From assembly GCA_937973965.1 (NCBI GenBank), contig CALJJQ010000066.1:62001-126000 (forward strand): a stretch of DNA of 64,000 bases. Reading direction: 5' to 3'. The notes under the pieces are model-generated. The model did not search any database. It saw nothing but the letters and a program-made list of their open reading frames with translations, and had not been told where the DNA came from. The stretch comes from an uncultured Calothrix sp. (GTDB lineage: Bacteria; Cyanobacteriota; Cyanobacteriia; Cyanobacteriales; Nostocaceae). The position numbers and the translations under genes are program-made. Positions 9,130-18,900 of the stretch are shown piece by piece (positions within the stretch are counted from its first letter, which is position 1; every line of letters starts with the position of its first letter).

Positions 9130-9768
9130 TCATTTAATTTGGTCATGGGGTGAGAGGGGTAGAGGGTGATTACCACCTATTAATCCTAGTTGTTGAATCA
9201 CAAGTTCTCGGTTGTGTCGAATCGATTGATTATTAGGAAAAATTGCTAAAGCTCGGTCAAAAGATCTTAAAGACTCTTGATAACGACCTAAATTAAATAA
9301 TACATCACCCTGATTATTCCAAGCTAAAGCTTCTCCTATTTTACCCCATCTTTGGTCTCCGTTGAGAGCGAACTTACAGGAAGTTAATGCTTGAGAATAT
9401 TTTTCTAGTTGACTTAAAACACCACAGCGATTAGCTAAAACTAACGAATATTCGGGACTAATTAATAATGCATGATTATAGGATGTTAAAGCTTCATCAT
9501 AGCGACCTAATGAAAATAGCTTTTCACCACGATTGTTCCATAAAGTATCATTATCTGGATAGAATTTAATTGCGAGGTTACAAGCGTCAATTCCATCCTC
9601 CCCGGATAATATCTGACAATATATAGTCATGACGTGGGGATGAATTGGTAAATTGACGAGTTGTAATTGTAAATTATCATCTAACTGTAATGCATGGACT
9701 GGATTGACAAAGGGGAAAAATCCTATCATTAACACAAGGAGAAATCTAACTATAATTAAATTGAACAT
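9130..9768 (-). CDS. TPR-repeat protein with signal peptide
   Basis: TPR units LGRYDEALTSYNHALLISPEY and LGRYQESLRSFDRALAIFPNN; hydrophobic N-terminus. Confidence 0.8.
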   Translation of the reverse strand: MFNLIIVRFLLVLMIGFFPFVNPVHALQLDDNLQLQLVNLPIHPHVMTIYCQILSGEDGIDACNLAIKFYPDNDTLWNNRGEKLFSLGRYDEALTSYNHALLISPEYSLVLANRCGVLSQLEKYSQALTSCKFALNGDQRWGKIGEALAWNNQGDVLFNLGRYQESLRSFDRALAIFPNNQSIRHNRELVIQQLGLIGGNHPLPLSPHDQIK

Positions 9769-9843
9769 ATAATTATCTCAATTTGTCTGGGATAACAAAC
9801 AGTTTAGAATGAATTACTAAATAAGTATGTCATGCTTGAATCA

Positions 9844-10926
9844 TTATTCATTTTTTTTGTTATGCTTTTTTTTAGCAGAACCACGGAATTTGTGCCAAAA
9901 TATAGCCAAACCAGTGATAAATAAAAAAATCGGCACAAAGCCAAATATAAAATAAATTAATTTACTGAATACACCACCGTAACTACCTATATGTAAAGGA
10001 TAAAGAGATACTAATAATTTATCTATCCCACGCATTTTATGGATATTTTCGACCTTTAATACTTCTCCTGTATACTGGTCTAAATAAACATAACTTTTGC
10101 CATTGACATTTAAATCTCCAGCTAGCCTTTTTCCAACAATTACAGGAGATGTCTCGTTTTTTGGTGCTACTAATATAGTTAATTTCCCATCTCCTAAAGC
10201 TAGATTTGCTTTTTCGATAAATTCATCCAAATCTAATTTTTTATTTTCTTTTGGTATTGATGCGATTAATTCTGGTTGAGGAATCCCCATAATTTGGTAT
10301 CCCCAGTATTTAACTGGTTGTTTAAATACCATTAAAGCACCCGTAATACCCATAAAAATTAAAAAAATCACGGATATGACTCCGACCACCTGATGAAAAT
10401 CATAATTAATCAAATGCTTCGGTGCATGAAATCTAATTTTCAAACCAGCAGATAATCTTTTCCATCCCACCCACAGGGATAATCCATTAATCACCCTAAC
10501 CACTAATAAAATACCACAGATGCCAACCAAAAATTCTCCAAAATTACCAGCTAATAAAGTCGTATGAATTCGACGAGTTAATTCTAAAAAATCATTCTTA
10601 TGTATAATCGCTAATATCTCTCCATTGTAGGGATTAACATAGACCTTTTTTGCTGATGTCAACACAACCTGATACGCTTCATCCTGCTGTTGAGGGATTT
10701 TGATATAATCTAAATTTTCTCCAGGATAGTTTTCGCTGGCAATATTGGCAATTTGCTGTATAGAAATACTCGTGGAGCTAGGAGCAAGATGATGTATCTG
10801 TGGATTCAAAAAATAGTTGATTTCTGTACTCAAAACTAATATGCTACCAGTTGCAGCTATAATTGCCAGCAATAATCCCACTAATATGCCAATATAGCGA
10901 TGTATTTGCAGGTGTTGTTTTCGCAT
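9844..10926 (-). CDS. PepSY-associated TM domain protein (iron-regulated PiuB-like membrane protein)
   Basis: RKQHLQIHRYIGILVGLLLAIIAATGSILVLSTEI... PepSY-TM architecture. Confidence 0.85.
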   Translation of the reverse strand: MRKQHLQIHRYIGILVGLLLAIIAATGSILVLSTEINYFLNPQIHHLAPSSTSISIQQIANIASENYPGENLDYIKIPQQQDEAYQVVLTSAKKVYVNPYNGEILAIIHKNDFLELTRRIHTTLLAGNFGEFLVGICGILLVVRVINGLSLWVGWKRLSAGLKIRFHAPKHLINYDFHQVVGVISVIFLIFMGITGALMVFKQPVKYWGYQIMGIPQPELIASIPKENKKLDLDEFIEKANLALGDGKLTILVAPKNETSPVIVGKRLAGDLNVNGKSYVYLDQYTGEVLKVENIHKMRGIDKLLVSLYPLHIGSYGGVFSKLIYFIFGFVPIFLFITGLAIFWHKFRGSAKKKHNKKNE

Positions 10927-10970
10927 ATTGTGTTAGTATCCTTGTTATCATGACTAATTGACTAATTGGA

Positions 10971-11702
10971 TTAACAGAATGGTTTTTGCAAAATATCTGG
11001 GTAATGATTTCTCCAGAAATTAAGAATATTTTTACCAGTTTTTTCTGGATAGAAAAAATGAAAAAAATGATTGCCAGATTCACATTGCCAAAAAATATCC
11101 CCCGATTTGAGAATTTTTAACCAATTACCTAATTCTGCATCTGTCAAAATAGCATCATTTTGACTACTACACACCATTAAAGGTACATCCACATTACCCG
11201 GTGCTAAATTCATGGTTTTGTACAAAGAATGATGGGAGGGTGCATGATCTAAATCCATATCTAAAGATATAATCAAGGAGTTGAGGGAATAGTCTTTAAT
11301 TTGATTACCAAATAACGTTTGAGCAGTATGGATTAAAGCTCGCTCCCTACTAATATTTAAAAGATGTCTTTTATTGTAGTAATAAACATGCCAAGTATAA
11401 CCAGGTTGGTAAGCTACTGATAACAAAGTTAATGTCTGAACTCGTTGCGGATAAGAGCGTGCAAATAATAGTGCGATCGCGCCATTAATTCCATGACCAA
11501 TGAGATGAAATTTATGATTGCTTGATTTGATAAAATCATACAATAAGACAACTGCTTTTTCGATACAACTACCTTCATCTAAACCTTGTTTATACTCCCA
11601 AATACCGATGCGAACGGAATTAGATAAGTAGTTAATCAGAGGTAAATCAAAACGTTTCAGACTCGGATTTGTACTCAACCATAACACATCAAAAGCTACC
11701 AT
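10971..11702 (-). CDS. Alpha/beta hydrolase
   Basis: HLIGHGINGAIALLFARSYPQRVQTLTLLS; nucleophile elbow-like GHGING, with Gly in place of the canonical Ser. Confidence 0.65.
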   Translation of the reverse strand: MVAFDVLWLSTNPSLKRFDLPLINYLSNSVRIGIWEYKQGLDEGSCIEKAVVLLYDFIKSSNHKFHLIGHGINGAIALLFARSYPQRVQTLTLLSVAYQPGYTWHVYYYNKRHLLNISRERALIHTAQTLFGNQIKDYSLNSLIISLDMDLDHAPSHHSLYKTMNLAPGNVDVPLMVCSSQNDAILTDAELGNWLKILKSGDIFWQCESGNHFFHFFYPEKTGKNILNFWRNHYPDILQKPFC

Positions 11703-11869
11703 AATTCATGTGATTTCATATAAGAAGAATTACCAGAGAATCATTTTCCCATCTCTGGTAAAGCGATGATTAGAATTAACACAATATTTTCAATGAATAA
11801 AAACTGGCATTTCACATAAGTAAATAACTAAGATACACCCAAACATCGGAGAGCTAATTATAAAACAAA

Positions 11870-12382
11870 TTACAATGCTAACTCTTTTTTCAATTGATTA
11901 ACCCAATTAATTACCCTTTCTTCCGTTAAATCTGACTGATTATCCTCATCAATTGCTAAACCACAAAACTTTCCACCTCTGATAGCTCCAGACTCATTAA
12001 AATCATATCCATCAGTAGAAGTATAACCAACTACTTCTGCTCCTCTTTCGGAAATCTTCTCTTCTAAGATTCCCATTGCATCTTGGAAAGAATTGGAATA
12101 ACCAATTTGGTCTCCCACTCCAAAAAAAGCTACTTTCTTTCCAGAGAAATCGATTTCATCCAATTCCTCAAAAAAGTCTTCCCAATCACTTTGTAATTCA
12201 CCAATATTCCAGGTCGAACTACCGATGATTATGTATTCATAATCGCTAAAATCAGCAGGTTCAGCTTGCGATATCTCATGTAGCGCAACAATATCACCAC
12301 CAAAGACATCCTTAATCATCTCAGCGACACTCTCTGTTCGACCTGTAGTTGTCCCATAAAATAAACCGATCTTTTTCGTCAT
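11870..12382 (-). CDS. isiB: Flavodoxin
   Basis: MTKKIGLFYGTTTGRTESVAEMIKDVFGG...GSSTWNIGELQSDWEDFFEELDEIDFSGKKVAFFGVGDQIGYSNSF; start placed at the internal Met. Confidence 0.93.
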   Translation of the reverse strand: MTKKIGLFYGTTTGRTESVAEMIKDVFGGDIVALHEISQAEPADFSDYEYIIIGSSTWNIGELQSDWEDFFEELDEIDFSGKKVAFFGVGDQIGYSNSFQDAMGILEEKISERGAEVVGYTSTDGYDFNESGAIRGGKFCGLAIDEDNQSDLTEERVINWVNQLKKELAL

Positions 12383-12843
12383 CATCCATTCTCCAAGAAA
12401 TTGAATTGCGAGTCTGTTTGTTTCCACGTACTTTGACGGTTGTGTTGTGATTGGCAATTCCTAGACAACCGGCTTAATGATATTTTATTTCAATATATGA
12501 CATATCTATGGTATCAAATTTTTTAGAAAAAATTGTCAATACTATTACACTTAAATACTAGGAAAGGACTTTTATACTGAATACGGGTAATTCTTCCACA
12601 AATGCAATACAGATAACATGGATTCTGAGGATGGATAGGAAACGAAGCTAGACTTTCAACCTTCAAAATCCTATCAAACCTACTATTAGGTAATTTCAAC
12701 GACTGATGGAAGCTACAGCGGGAAAAATGAATAACCTGTAAATAATTGAAATAGATTCTTAATAAATATGTGATAAATACAACACTAACCTGAAAATAAC
12801 TTAGTTATATTTGCAAGAAAGCTCCATCTTCTAGGGAAGAGTA

Positions 12844-13110
12844 ATGCTAGCTATATGCTTTATATGTTTTTGGGTATTGATGATGGCTGTATTTTCCTTA
12901 AGTGTGATTAAAGCATCTAAGGAAGCAGCGATCAACTTAAAAAAGTTACATGAAATACCTTGCTACCGATGTGATTTTTACACTAAAGATCATCGGTTGA
13001 AATGTACTGTACATCCGTTGATTGCTTGTTCAGAAGAAGCTCTTGGATGTTTAGATTTTGAACCAAAGAGAGCTAGTGAAGTGACTTCCCGTCGAAGATG
13101 GGAAAAATAG
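12844..13110 (+). CDS. Small Cys-rich membrane-anchored conserved protein
   Basis: N-terminal TM then CYRCDFYTKDHRLKCTVHPLIACSEEALGCLDFEP; 40 bp upstream of the TonB-dependent receptor. Confidence 0.65.
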   Translation: MLAICFICFWVLMMAVFSLSVIKASKEAAINLKKLHEIPCYRCDFYTKDHRLKCTVHPLIACSEEALGCLDFEPKRASEVTSRRRWEK

Positions 13111-13150
13111 GTGAATTAATTTTTGTGAGTTTATTTGGTGAGGATGAATT

Positions 13151-15916
13151 ATGAGCTTGCGTTTCTTATTTTTCAGTGCTGCTCTGCTCAATTTATGGTT
13201 TATTCAGTCTGCGTCTGCTCAAGTGATTACAACTGGAGAGAATCAGCAAAATGATTCGATGAATTTAATAAATTTAACAGTTTCTAGTCCGGATTTATAT
13301 TTAGCTCAATCTTCTATTGCAATCACTGGAGTCAAAATAGAGAAGGTTGATAATGCAGTCGAATTGTTTTTGGGAACAGTAGCATCTGATAAGTTACAGA
13401 TAGGTGTAAAAGAAGAGGGTAATTCTCTCATTATTGATATACCTAATGCTCGATTGCAATTAAAATCGGAAGAAAAATTAGTTTTTCCCAAACCGATGGA
13501 GGGAATTAGAGAAATTCGAGTGCTTCAGCAGGATAGAAACAGCATTCTAGTAATAATGGTGGGAGAAAAAAGTAGACCACAAGTTGAATTATTTGATGAC
13601 AACAAAGCACTAATTTTTCAGATTAAATCTACAGTTACTAACAATCAAGTTTCTAATTCTCTAGCACCTCAAAAAGTGGAAACACCTTCCATTTCCACAA
13701 CAGCTAATAATACAACTAATAATCTAGCTGTAAATCAAACTTTACCATCTTCAACGACAGATAAAGTTGAAAATTCTCCTTTCTTGCAAAGTAATGCAAA
13801 TACATCGGAGAAAGAATCTGCATCCGATAACGAGACAATTGAATTAGTGGTGACAGCAACACGTTCTGAAGAAAATCTCCGTGATGTTCCCCGAAGTGTG
13901 ACTGTAATTACTAACGAGCAGATTCAAAAATATTCCGGTGCTGGACGCAATTTAAGTGATATCCTAGGGAAAGAAGTTCCCGGTTTAGGTGTCGGAAATA
14001 ATAGTAATGGGGAGTTTTTTCAAACTCTACGGGGACGTTCTCCCTTGATATTAATTGATGGTATACCCCAAAGCACAAATCGTAATGTTTCCCGGAATTT
14101 GAGAACTATTGATCCGAGTATGGTGGAGAGGGTGGAAATTTTACGGGGACCAACTGCATTATATGGAGATGGTGCAACAGGGGGTATTATTAATATAATT
14201 ACTCGCAAACCAACGGAAGACCAGGTGGTTTATTCCTTAGAAACAGGTGTTACAGCTTCCCTTTCTCATTTAGAAGATAGTTTAGGAACTAGTTTTAAAT
14301 TGGGTACTTCTGGAAAAGAAGGTAATGTTGATTATTTTGTGAGTGCAGGTATTGAAAAAAACGGTGGTTTTTTTGATGCTGAAGGTGATAGGATACCTCC
14401 TGATTTACCCAGTACCCAAGGTAGTCTTGCAGATACCACCGCTTTGGGTTTATTCGGAAAAATTGGTTGGAATCTTGGAGACCATCGCTTACAATTTACC
14501 GTTAATCATTACAATACCCAGCAAAATACAGAATACGCAAGTGACCCATCGGTAAATGCATTTCCCCTACAAGCTCAAAAAGCAAGAACCCGTCGAGGTT
14601 TAGAATTATCTACCCAACCAACTACTCGTACCACCCAGTATACCCTAGAATATCAACATCCCAATTTATTCTGGAATAGTACTGTAAATGCTCAATTGTA
14701 TTATCGGGATTATTTTACTCGGTTTTCTCCCTTTGATGGGGGAACCAGTATTAGAACCCCTGAAGGATATCGGATTTTTCAATCTCAAGTTGATTCGGAA
14801 AAATATGGTGGTCGTATATCTGTAAATACTCCTATAGTTCAGGATAGTTTGAGTTTATTAACAGGGGTAGACTATTCTCAAGAGGATGTGGTACAAAATT
14901 TGCTGATTTTTGATAGGAATGAGTTTGTAAGTAGTGGTGGTCTAAGGTTTCGACAAATCGCCAATATACGTCCTTGGACTCCTCCATTAACTCAAACAAA
15001 CTTAGGTTTATTTGCTCAACTTGCTTGGAAACCAGTGAATACATTAACTATTCGTTCGGGAGTGCGTCATGAAAATGTGAAGTTGGATATTAATGATTTT
15101 CAGACTATTACCGGTGTTAATGTTGCTGGTGGGAGTTTAAAATACAGTCCGATGCTATTTAATGTTGGTGCCGTTTATAATCTTACTAATAATATAGATA
15201 TTTTTGCTGATTTTTCTCAAGGTTTTTCTGTCGCAGATGTGGGTGTTTTCCTGCGACAAATATCTCGGCCAGGAAAATCCGTTAATAGCATTAATCCTGA
15301 AGGACAAACTCTAGATAATTATGAAGTGGGAATTCGTGGTAATTGGAATCAACTTCAAGCTTCCCTATCTGCCTTTTATAATAAATCAGATTGGGGTACA
15401 ACCATTGACCAAAACACTTTAAGTCGGGTACGCGCTCCTGAAAGATTATACGGTGTGGAAGCAACTGTGGATTATCAACCTAGCAGTAAATGGAAACTAG
15501 GAAGCACTTTTAGTTATGTGGAAGGGGAAAATGATACGAATTTAGATGGGATTTACAAAGCGTTGAATACTCAACGAATTTCACCTATTAAGGTGACTGC
15601 TTATCTGGAAAATGAAACCCTACCAAATTGGACAAATCGCCTACAATTTTTATACACAGGTAAACGCGATCGCGCTTTTAATGAAATCAATGACCAGGGA
15701 AGAAGGGTTGATTTAGTCAGCATTGAACCAACTTTTACTCTGGACTTGTTTAGTAGTTTGAAGTTGGGTCGAGGAACCTTGAGTTTGGGAGTTTTAAATT
15801 TACTTAACAGTCAGTACTTTACACCAGCTTCCCAATTGTTACGAAATGGTCGTAATGAAACCTATACAGCTGCTCCTGGTCGAGCTTTAACGCTGCAATA
15901 TGGGATTGATTTTTAA
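13151..15916 (+). CDS. TonB-dependent siderophore-type receptor with N-terminal AMIN domain
   Basis: Signal peptide, AMIN-like region, plug (ELVVTATRSEENLRDVPRSVTVIT...RGPTALYGDGATGGIINIIT), beta-barrel ending PGRALTLQYGIDF. Confidence 0.93.
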   Translation: MSLRFLFFSAALLNLWFIQSASAQVITTGENQQNDSMNLINLTVSSPDLYLAQSSIAITGVKIEKVDNAVELFLGTVASDKLQIGVKEEGNSLIIDIPNARLQLKSEEKLVFPKPMEGIREIRVLQQDRNSILVIMVGEKSRPQVELFDDNKALIFQIKSTVTNNQVSNSLAPQKVETPSISTTANNTTNNLAVNQTLPSSTTDKVENSPFLQSNANTSEKESASDNETIELVVTATRSEENLRDVPRSVTVITNEQIQKYSGAGRNLSDILGKEVPGLGVGNNSNGEFFQTLRGRSPLILIDGIPQSTNRNVSRNLRTIDPSMVERVEILRGPTALYGDGATGGIINIITRKPTEDQVVYSLETGVTASLSHLEDSLGTSFKLGTSGKEGNVDYFVSAGIEKNGGFFDAEGDRIPPDLPSTQGSLADTTALGLFGKIGWNLGDHRLQFTVNHYNTQQNTEYASDPSVNAFPLQAQKARTRRGLELSTQPTTRTTQYTLEYQHPNLFWNSTVNAQLYYRDYFTRFSPFDGGTSIRTPEGYRIFQSQVDSEKYGGRISVNTPIVQDSLSLLTGVDYSQEDVVQNLLIFDRNEFVSSGGLRFRQIANIRPWTPPLTQTNLGLFAQLAWKPVNTLTIRSGVRHENVKLDINDFQTITGVNVAGGSLKYSPMLFNVGAVYNLTNNIDIFADFSQGFSVADVGVFLRQISRPGKSVNSINPEGQTLDNYEVGIRGNWNQLQASLSAFYNKSDWGTTIDQNTLSRVRAPERLYGVEATVDYQPSSKWKLGSTFSYVEGENDTNLDGIYKALNTQRISPIKVTAYLENETLPNWTNRLQFLYTGKRDRAFNEINDQGRRVDLVSIEPTFTLDLFSSLKLGRGTLSLGVLNLLNSQYFTPASQLLRNGRNETYTAAPGRALTLQYGIDF

Positions 15917-16010
15917 TTCCTGAACCCCTGAATCTTTTTTTTCGGCTTCAAGTATGTCGAATTCACCCTAAATAAAATGTTTGAGCAACTTAATAATTAA
16001 TTTCAAGAGG

Positions 16011-16038
16011 AAAAAAGCGATACCCTTGACGTATCGCT
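16011..16038 (-). terminator. Rho-independent terminator for 16050-16418
   Basis: Minus strand AGCGATAC-gtcaagg-GTATCGCT followed by TTTTTT. Confidence 0.75.
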
Positions 16039-16049
16039 TTCAGATTCAC

Positions 16050-16418
16050 TTATCCAAACCAATGGGAAGGTTCACACACGGGTTTAACTGTTTCACAAAG
16101 AATTTGGCTAATTAACTCCGATTCCATTTGCATGATTACACATATCCCTTGATGAATGAGATTTTGTAAGTACAATTGATGTTGGAGGGGAGTACGAGGA
16201 ATTTTTGATACTGGAACTTGGTTTGTGTTTTCCTGACTGGTTCCGACCGGAAAAGCACTATCTGCACCGGGAATTCTCGTCAAGACATACTCAATCAATT
16301 GTTGACGAATATCAGGGATGGAAAAGGCTTTCTGATAAGGATTATATGGATATGTGTCCAGAACTTTCTCGATTTCGCCAACGATGGAATTAGGGGTAAA
16401 ATTTGCTACGGTTTGCAT
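16050..16418 (-). CDS. Conserved small cyanobacterial-type hypothetical protein
   Basis: 122-aa ORF followed by its own hairpin terminator. Confidence 0.6.
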   Translation of the reverse strand: MQTVANFTPNSIVGEIEKVLDTYPYNPYQKAFSIPDIRQQLIEYVLTRIPGADSAFPVGTSQENTNQVPVSKIPRTPLQHQLYLQNLIHQGICVIMQMESELISQILCETVKPVCEPSHWFG

Positions 16419-17055
16419 ATCCTTTTCTCCCTTGATGGTTTTATTAAGGTTTCTCTCTCAAAAGTCAAGTAAGCAGACAAATGGAAATTATCTGCCGCCG
16501 AATTTACTCCTCATCCCGTCAACTTCCATCCATTGAATTTAGTAGTTAGATATACAAATTATCTGTCTATCACTACTCAATTTTCCATCGATTTAAACTG
16601 TGGGTATAGCAAATTCAACGGATATTATTTTCCACCAATCAAATCCTTTCACCAAAGATTAATTTTTGATTAATTTTGACGATTTTATGAAATAATATTT
16701 TTATTGATTAGGGAGGTTTGATATTTCCATTTTTTTGTCTGTTTATCTACTGCTAATTATTGATATTTTCTGACTTAATGGGGAGATTTGTAATAAAAAT
16801 CATTGTTAACATAAGTAGATAATTTGCTCAATGTAATATTTTCTCAATATAATTTAATTAAAGTTTATGCTTTTTGGTAAATTGATGTGTTGATAAATCC
16901 ACTTGGAACGGTTTAATCTCTAAGTTTTTTAAATTGATCGGACTTCATTTGTAACAAAACAACATGAAAAAATATGAAGAGAAATGGTAATAACCCCCAT
17001 TCATCACAAGAGTGATGTTATTTTAATTTTTCTTTCTTCCCTAGTCACTCAGTGC

Positions 17056-18132
17056 TTAATTTTCTTCAGGCAAAAAATAATCATCTGGAATGGGATAATC
17101 AAAAAGTTGTCGATTAATGGCTTGAGTGGTGGCAATTCCGGAATATATGGCATTTTCAATCAAGCTTTCCGTGGAGGGATGACACCAATCCCCGCATAAT
17201 ACTAAAGGTGCTGGAGATGAGGTTGCTAAACAAGTATCGCAGATGTGTTGGGTGGGAAATGCATATCGCCATCGGTGGATTTGTGTCCATTCAGGGGTTT
17301 GTAGCCAATATAATTGGGTAGCTTGGACAGATTGGTTGAGAATTAGGGGGATTGCGGTTTGTAAATCGTCTGTATCGAGATAGGTATGGGCAAATTTTGG
17401 ACTCGTTTGTATACAGAAACAAGGTTGTTCGGGTTGGTGACGTTTGCTGCTATCAAAGCCAATCCATCCAAGAACTTCGTCTGCAAGAAAAGTGAAGGCA
17501 TTCCAAACAGGTAAAGGTGATGATGAAGCAGAATATCCAGCCATTAAGCTCAGACAAGGATGATATTCAATACTATTAACCAGCTCTAGCAAAGATGGAT
17601 CAATTAGGGATGGGGGAATTGTTTTTAACAGGATTGTAGCTTGGGGTGCAGGAATAGCAATAACGAGAGATTTTGCGGTGATAGTATCGTCATCCTCAAG
17701 AAAAATTTGCCAATTACCATTATTAATCGAGAGGGAAATCGCCCGTTTTTGGAAGAGAATTTCCAAAGAGGTAGCTAGAAATTTGGCGATCGCACTCATT
17801 CCAGTTTTGGCAATATACTGGTGATTAAATGGGGATTTGTAAATCTCTGCACCAACGTGGTTAGTTTGCCAGTATTCCCCTTCCCAACCATGTAGGACAT
17901 CTTGAGTAATTAAGGTTTTTAAAAACCTTTGACCAACTTCTCCCTTGGGTTTAAAGTAACAAGCACCGTGATCAACCCGAATCGAATCGCTAATTCGTCG
18001 TGTTGCGACTCGACCTCCCACACCCCGTGATTTTTCGACAACAACCACACTATAGCCCAAATCCCGCAACATGCGTGCAGAGCTGAGACCAGACATTCCT
18101 GCACCAATGATAGCGGTATCCCAGATTTTCAT
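17056..18132 (-). CDS. FAD-dependent NAD(P)-binding oxidoreductase (renalase-like amine oxidase family)
   Basis: Rossmann GAGMSGLSSARMLRDLGYSVVVVEKSRGVGGRVATRRI; C-terminal APLVLCGDWCHPSTESLIENAIYSG. Confidence 0.88.
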   Translation of the reverse strand: MKIWDTAIIGAGMSGLSSARMLRDLGYSVVVVEKSRGVGGRVATRRISDSIRVDHGACYFKPKGEVGQRFLKTLITQDVLHGWEGEYWQTNHVGAEIYKSPFNHQYIAKTGMSAIAKFLATSLEILFQKRAISLSINNGNWQIFLEDDDTITAKSLVIAIPAPQATILLKTIPPSLIDPSLLELVNSIEYHPCLSLMAGYSASSSPLPVWNAFTFLADEVLGWIGFDSSKRHQPEQPCFCIQTSPKFAHTYLDTDDLQTAIPLILNQSVQATQLYWLQTPEWTQIHRWRYAFPTQHICDTCLATSSPAPLVLCGDWCHPSTESLIENAIYSGIATTQAINRQLFDYPIPDDYFLPEEN

Positions 18133-18456
18133 AGATTACACCCTAAATAGGATTTTAGATTAGTCTGCGAGAAGGTCTTGTTATATATGGGATTATAAAT
18201 GTTACGCCTAAATTAAATCAATGTGACAGTTCTACTGAAAGTGTGCTTTTTGCTAAATCCCGATATATAAGTTTTAACTGTCGCATTTTTTCATACTGGT
18301 ATTATTTCAAGCTTGCTGAAAAATAATCAAACTTTTATTTTGTGAATTTTTCAGGTTATTTTTGTCGAAAAAAAGTGCAAGTGAATGGGGATATATGGAT
18401 ATATAAAGCTTCGAAACCTTGCTGAATTTTTTTTGGGTTTGTGAAAAGTGTAAATA

Positions 18457-18814
18457 AACGTGAATTCGACGGACTTTAAACTCTATAATTTTTGTGAATC
18501 AAAGACTTTGTCAGTTCAGGTTCAAAGTCAGCTTCTCAGTTTTCGTTGAGAGCAAAGTCAATAACTGCCGATTCCCAGTTGACTGATTTTATTCTCAGTA
18601 AGTAGGTGAGTGCAAATAAACCAAACTATGTATTAGAGTACGAGTTTGAGTAAAAATGCTTATTTAGCTTGAGTTTGAGCCTCTTTACAGAACTAAACAT
18701 AGTTATGTTTTTTAACGCCGACTTACTTAGATGAGGGGGTTTTTAAAAACTTTTATTGGACACGAATATTGCTGGACAAGAGTTTCAGACTTTGTGATTC
18801 ATCGAACTTACGTT
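18457..18814 (-). mobile_element. MITE family A, copy 2 (358 bp, inverse orientation, carrying nested MITE)
   Basis: TIRs AACGTGAATTCGACG / ATCGAACTTACGTT flanked by 5-bp direct repeat AAATA (18452-18456, 18815-18819); reverse complement aligns with 3035-3261. Confidence 0.9.
18601..18723. mobile_element. Nested MITE family B inserted in MITE-A copy 2
   Basis: Segment absent from copy 1; flanked by TA dinucleotides (18599-18600, 18724-18725); ends AGTAGGTG / CGCCGACT; subterminal AACTATGT inverted repeat. Confidence 0.7.
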
Positions 18815-18900
18815 AAATAAAGGGTTAAAATTGTTAAGAGTTCCTGTTTTCTGCCCTATCCACACTCAAGGATTTTTACGCAACACCCTACTCCTGTCTC

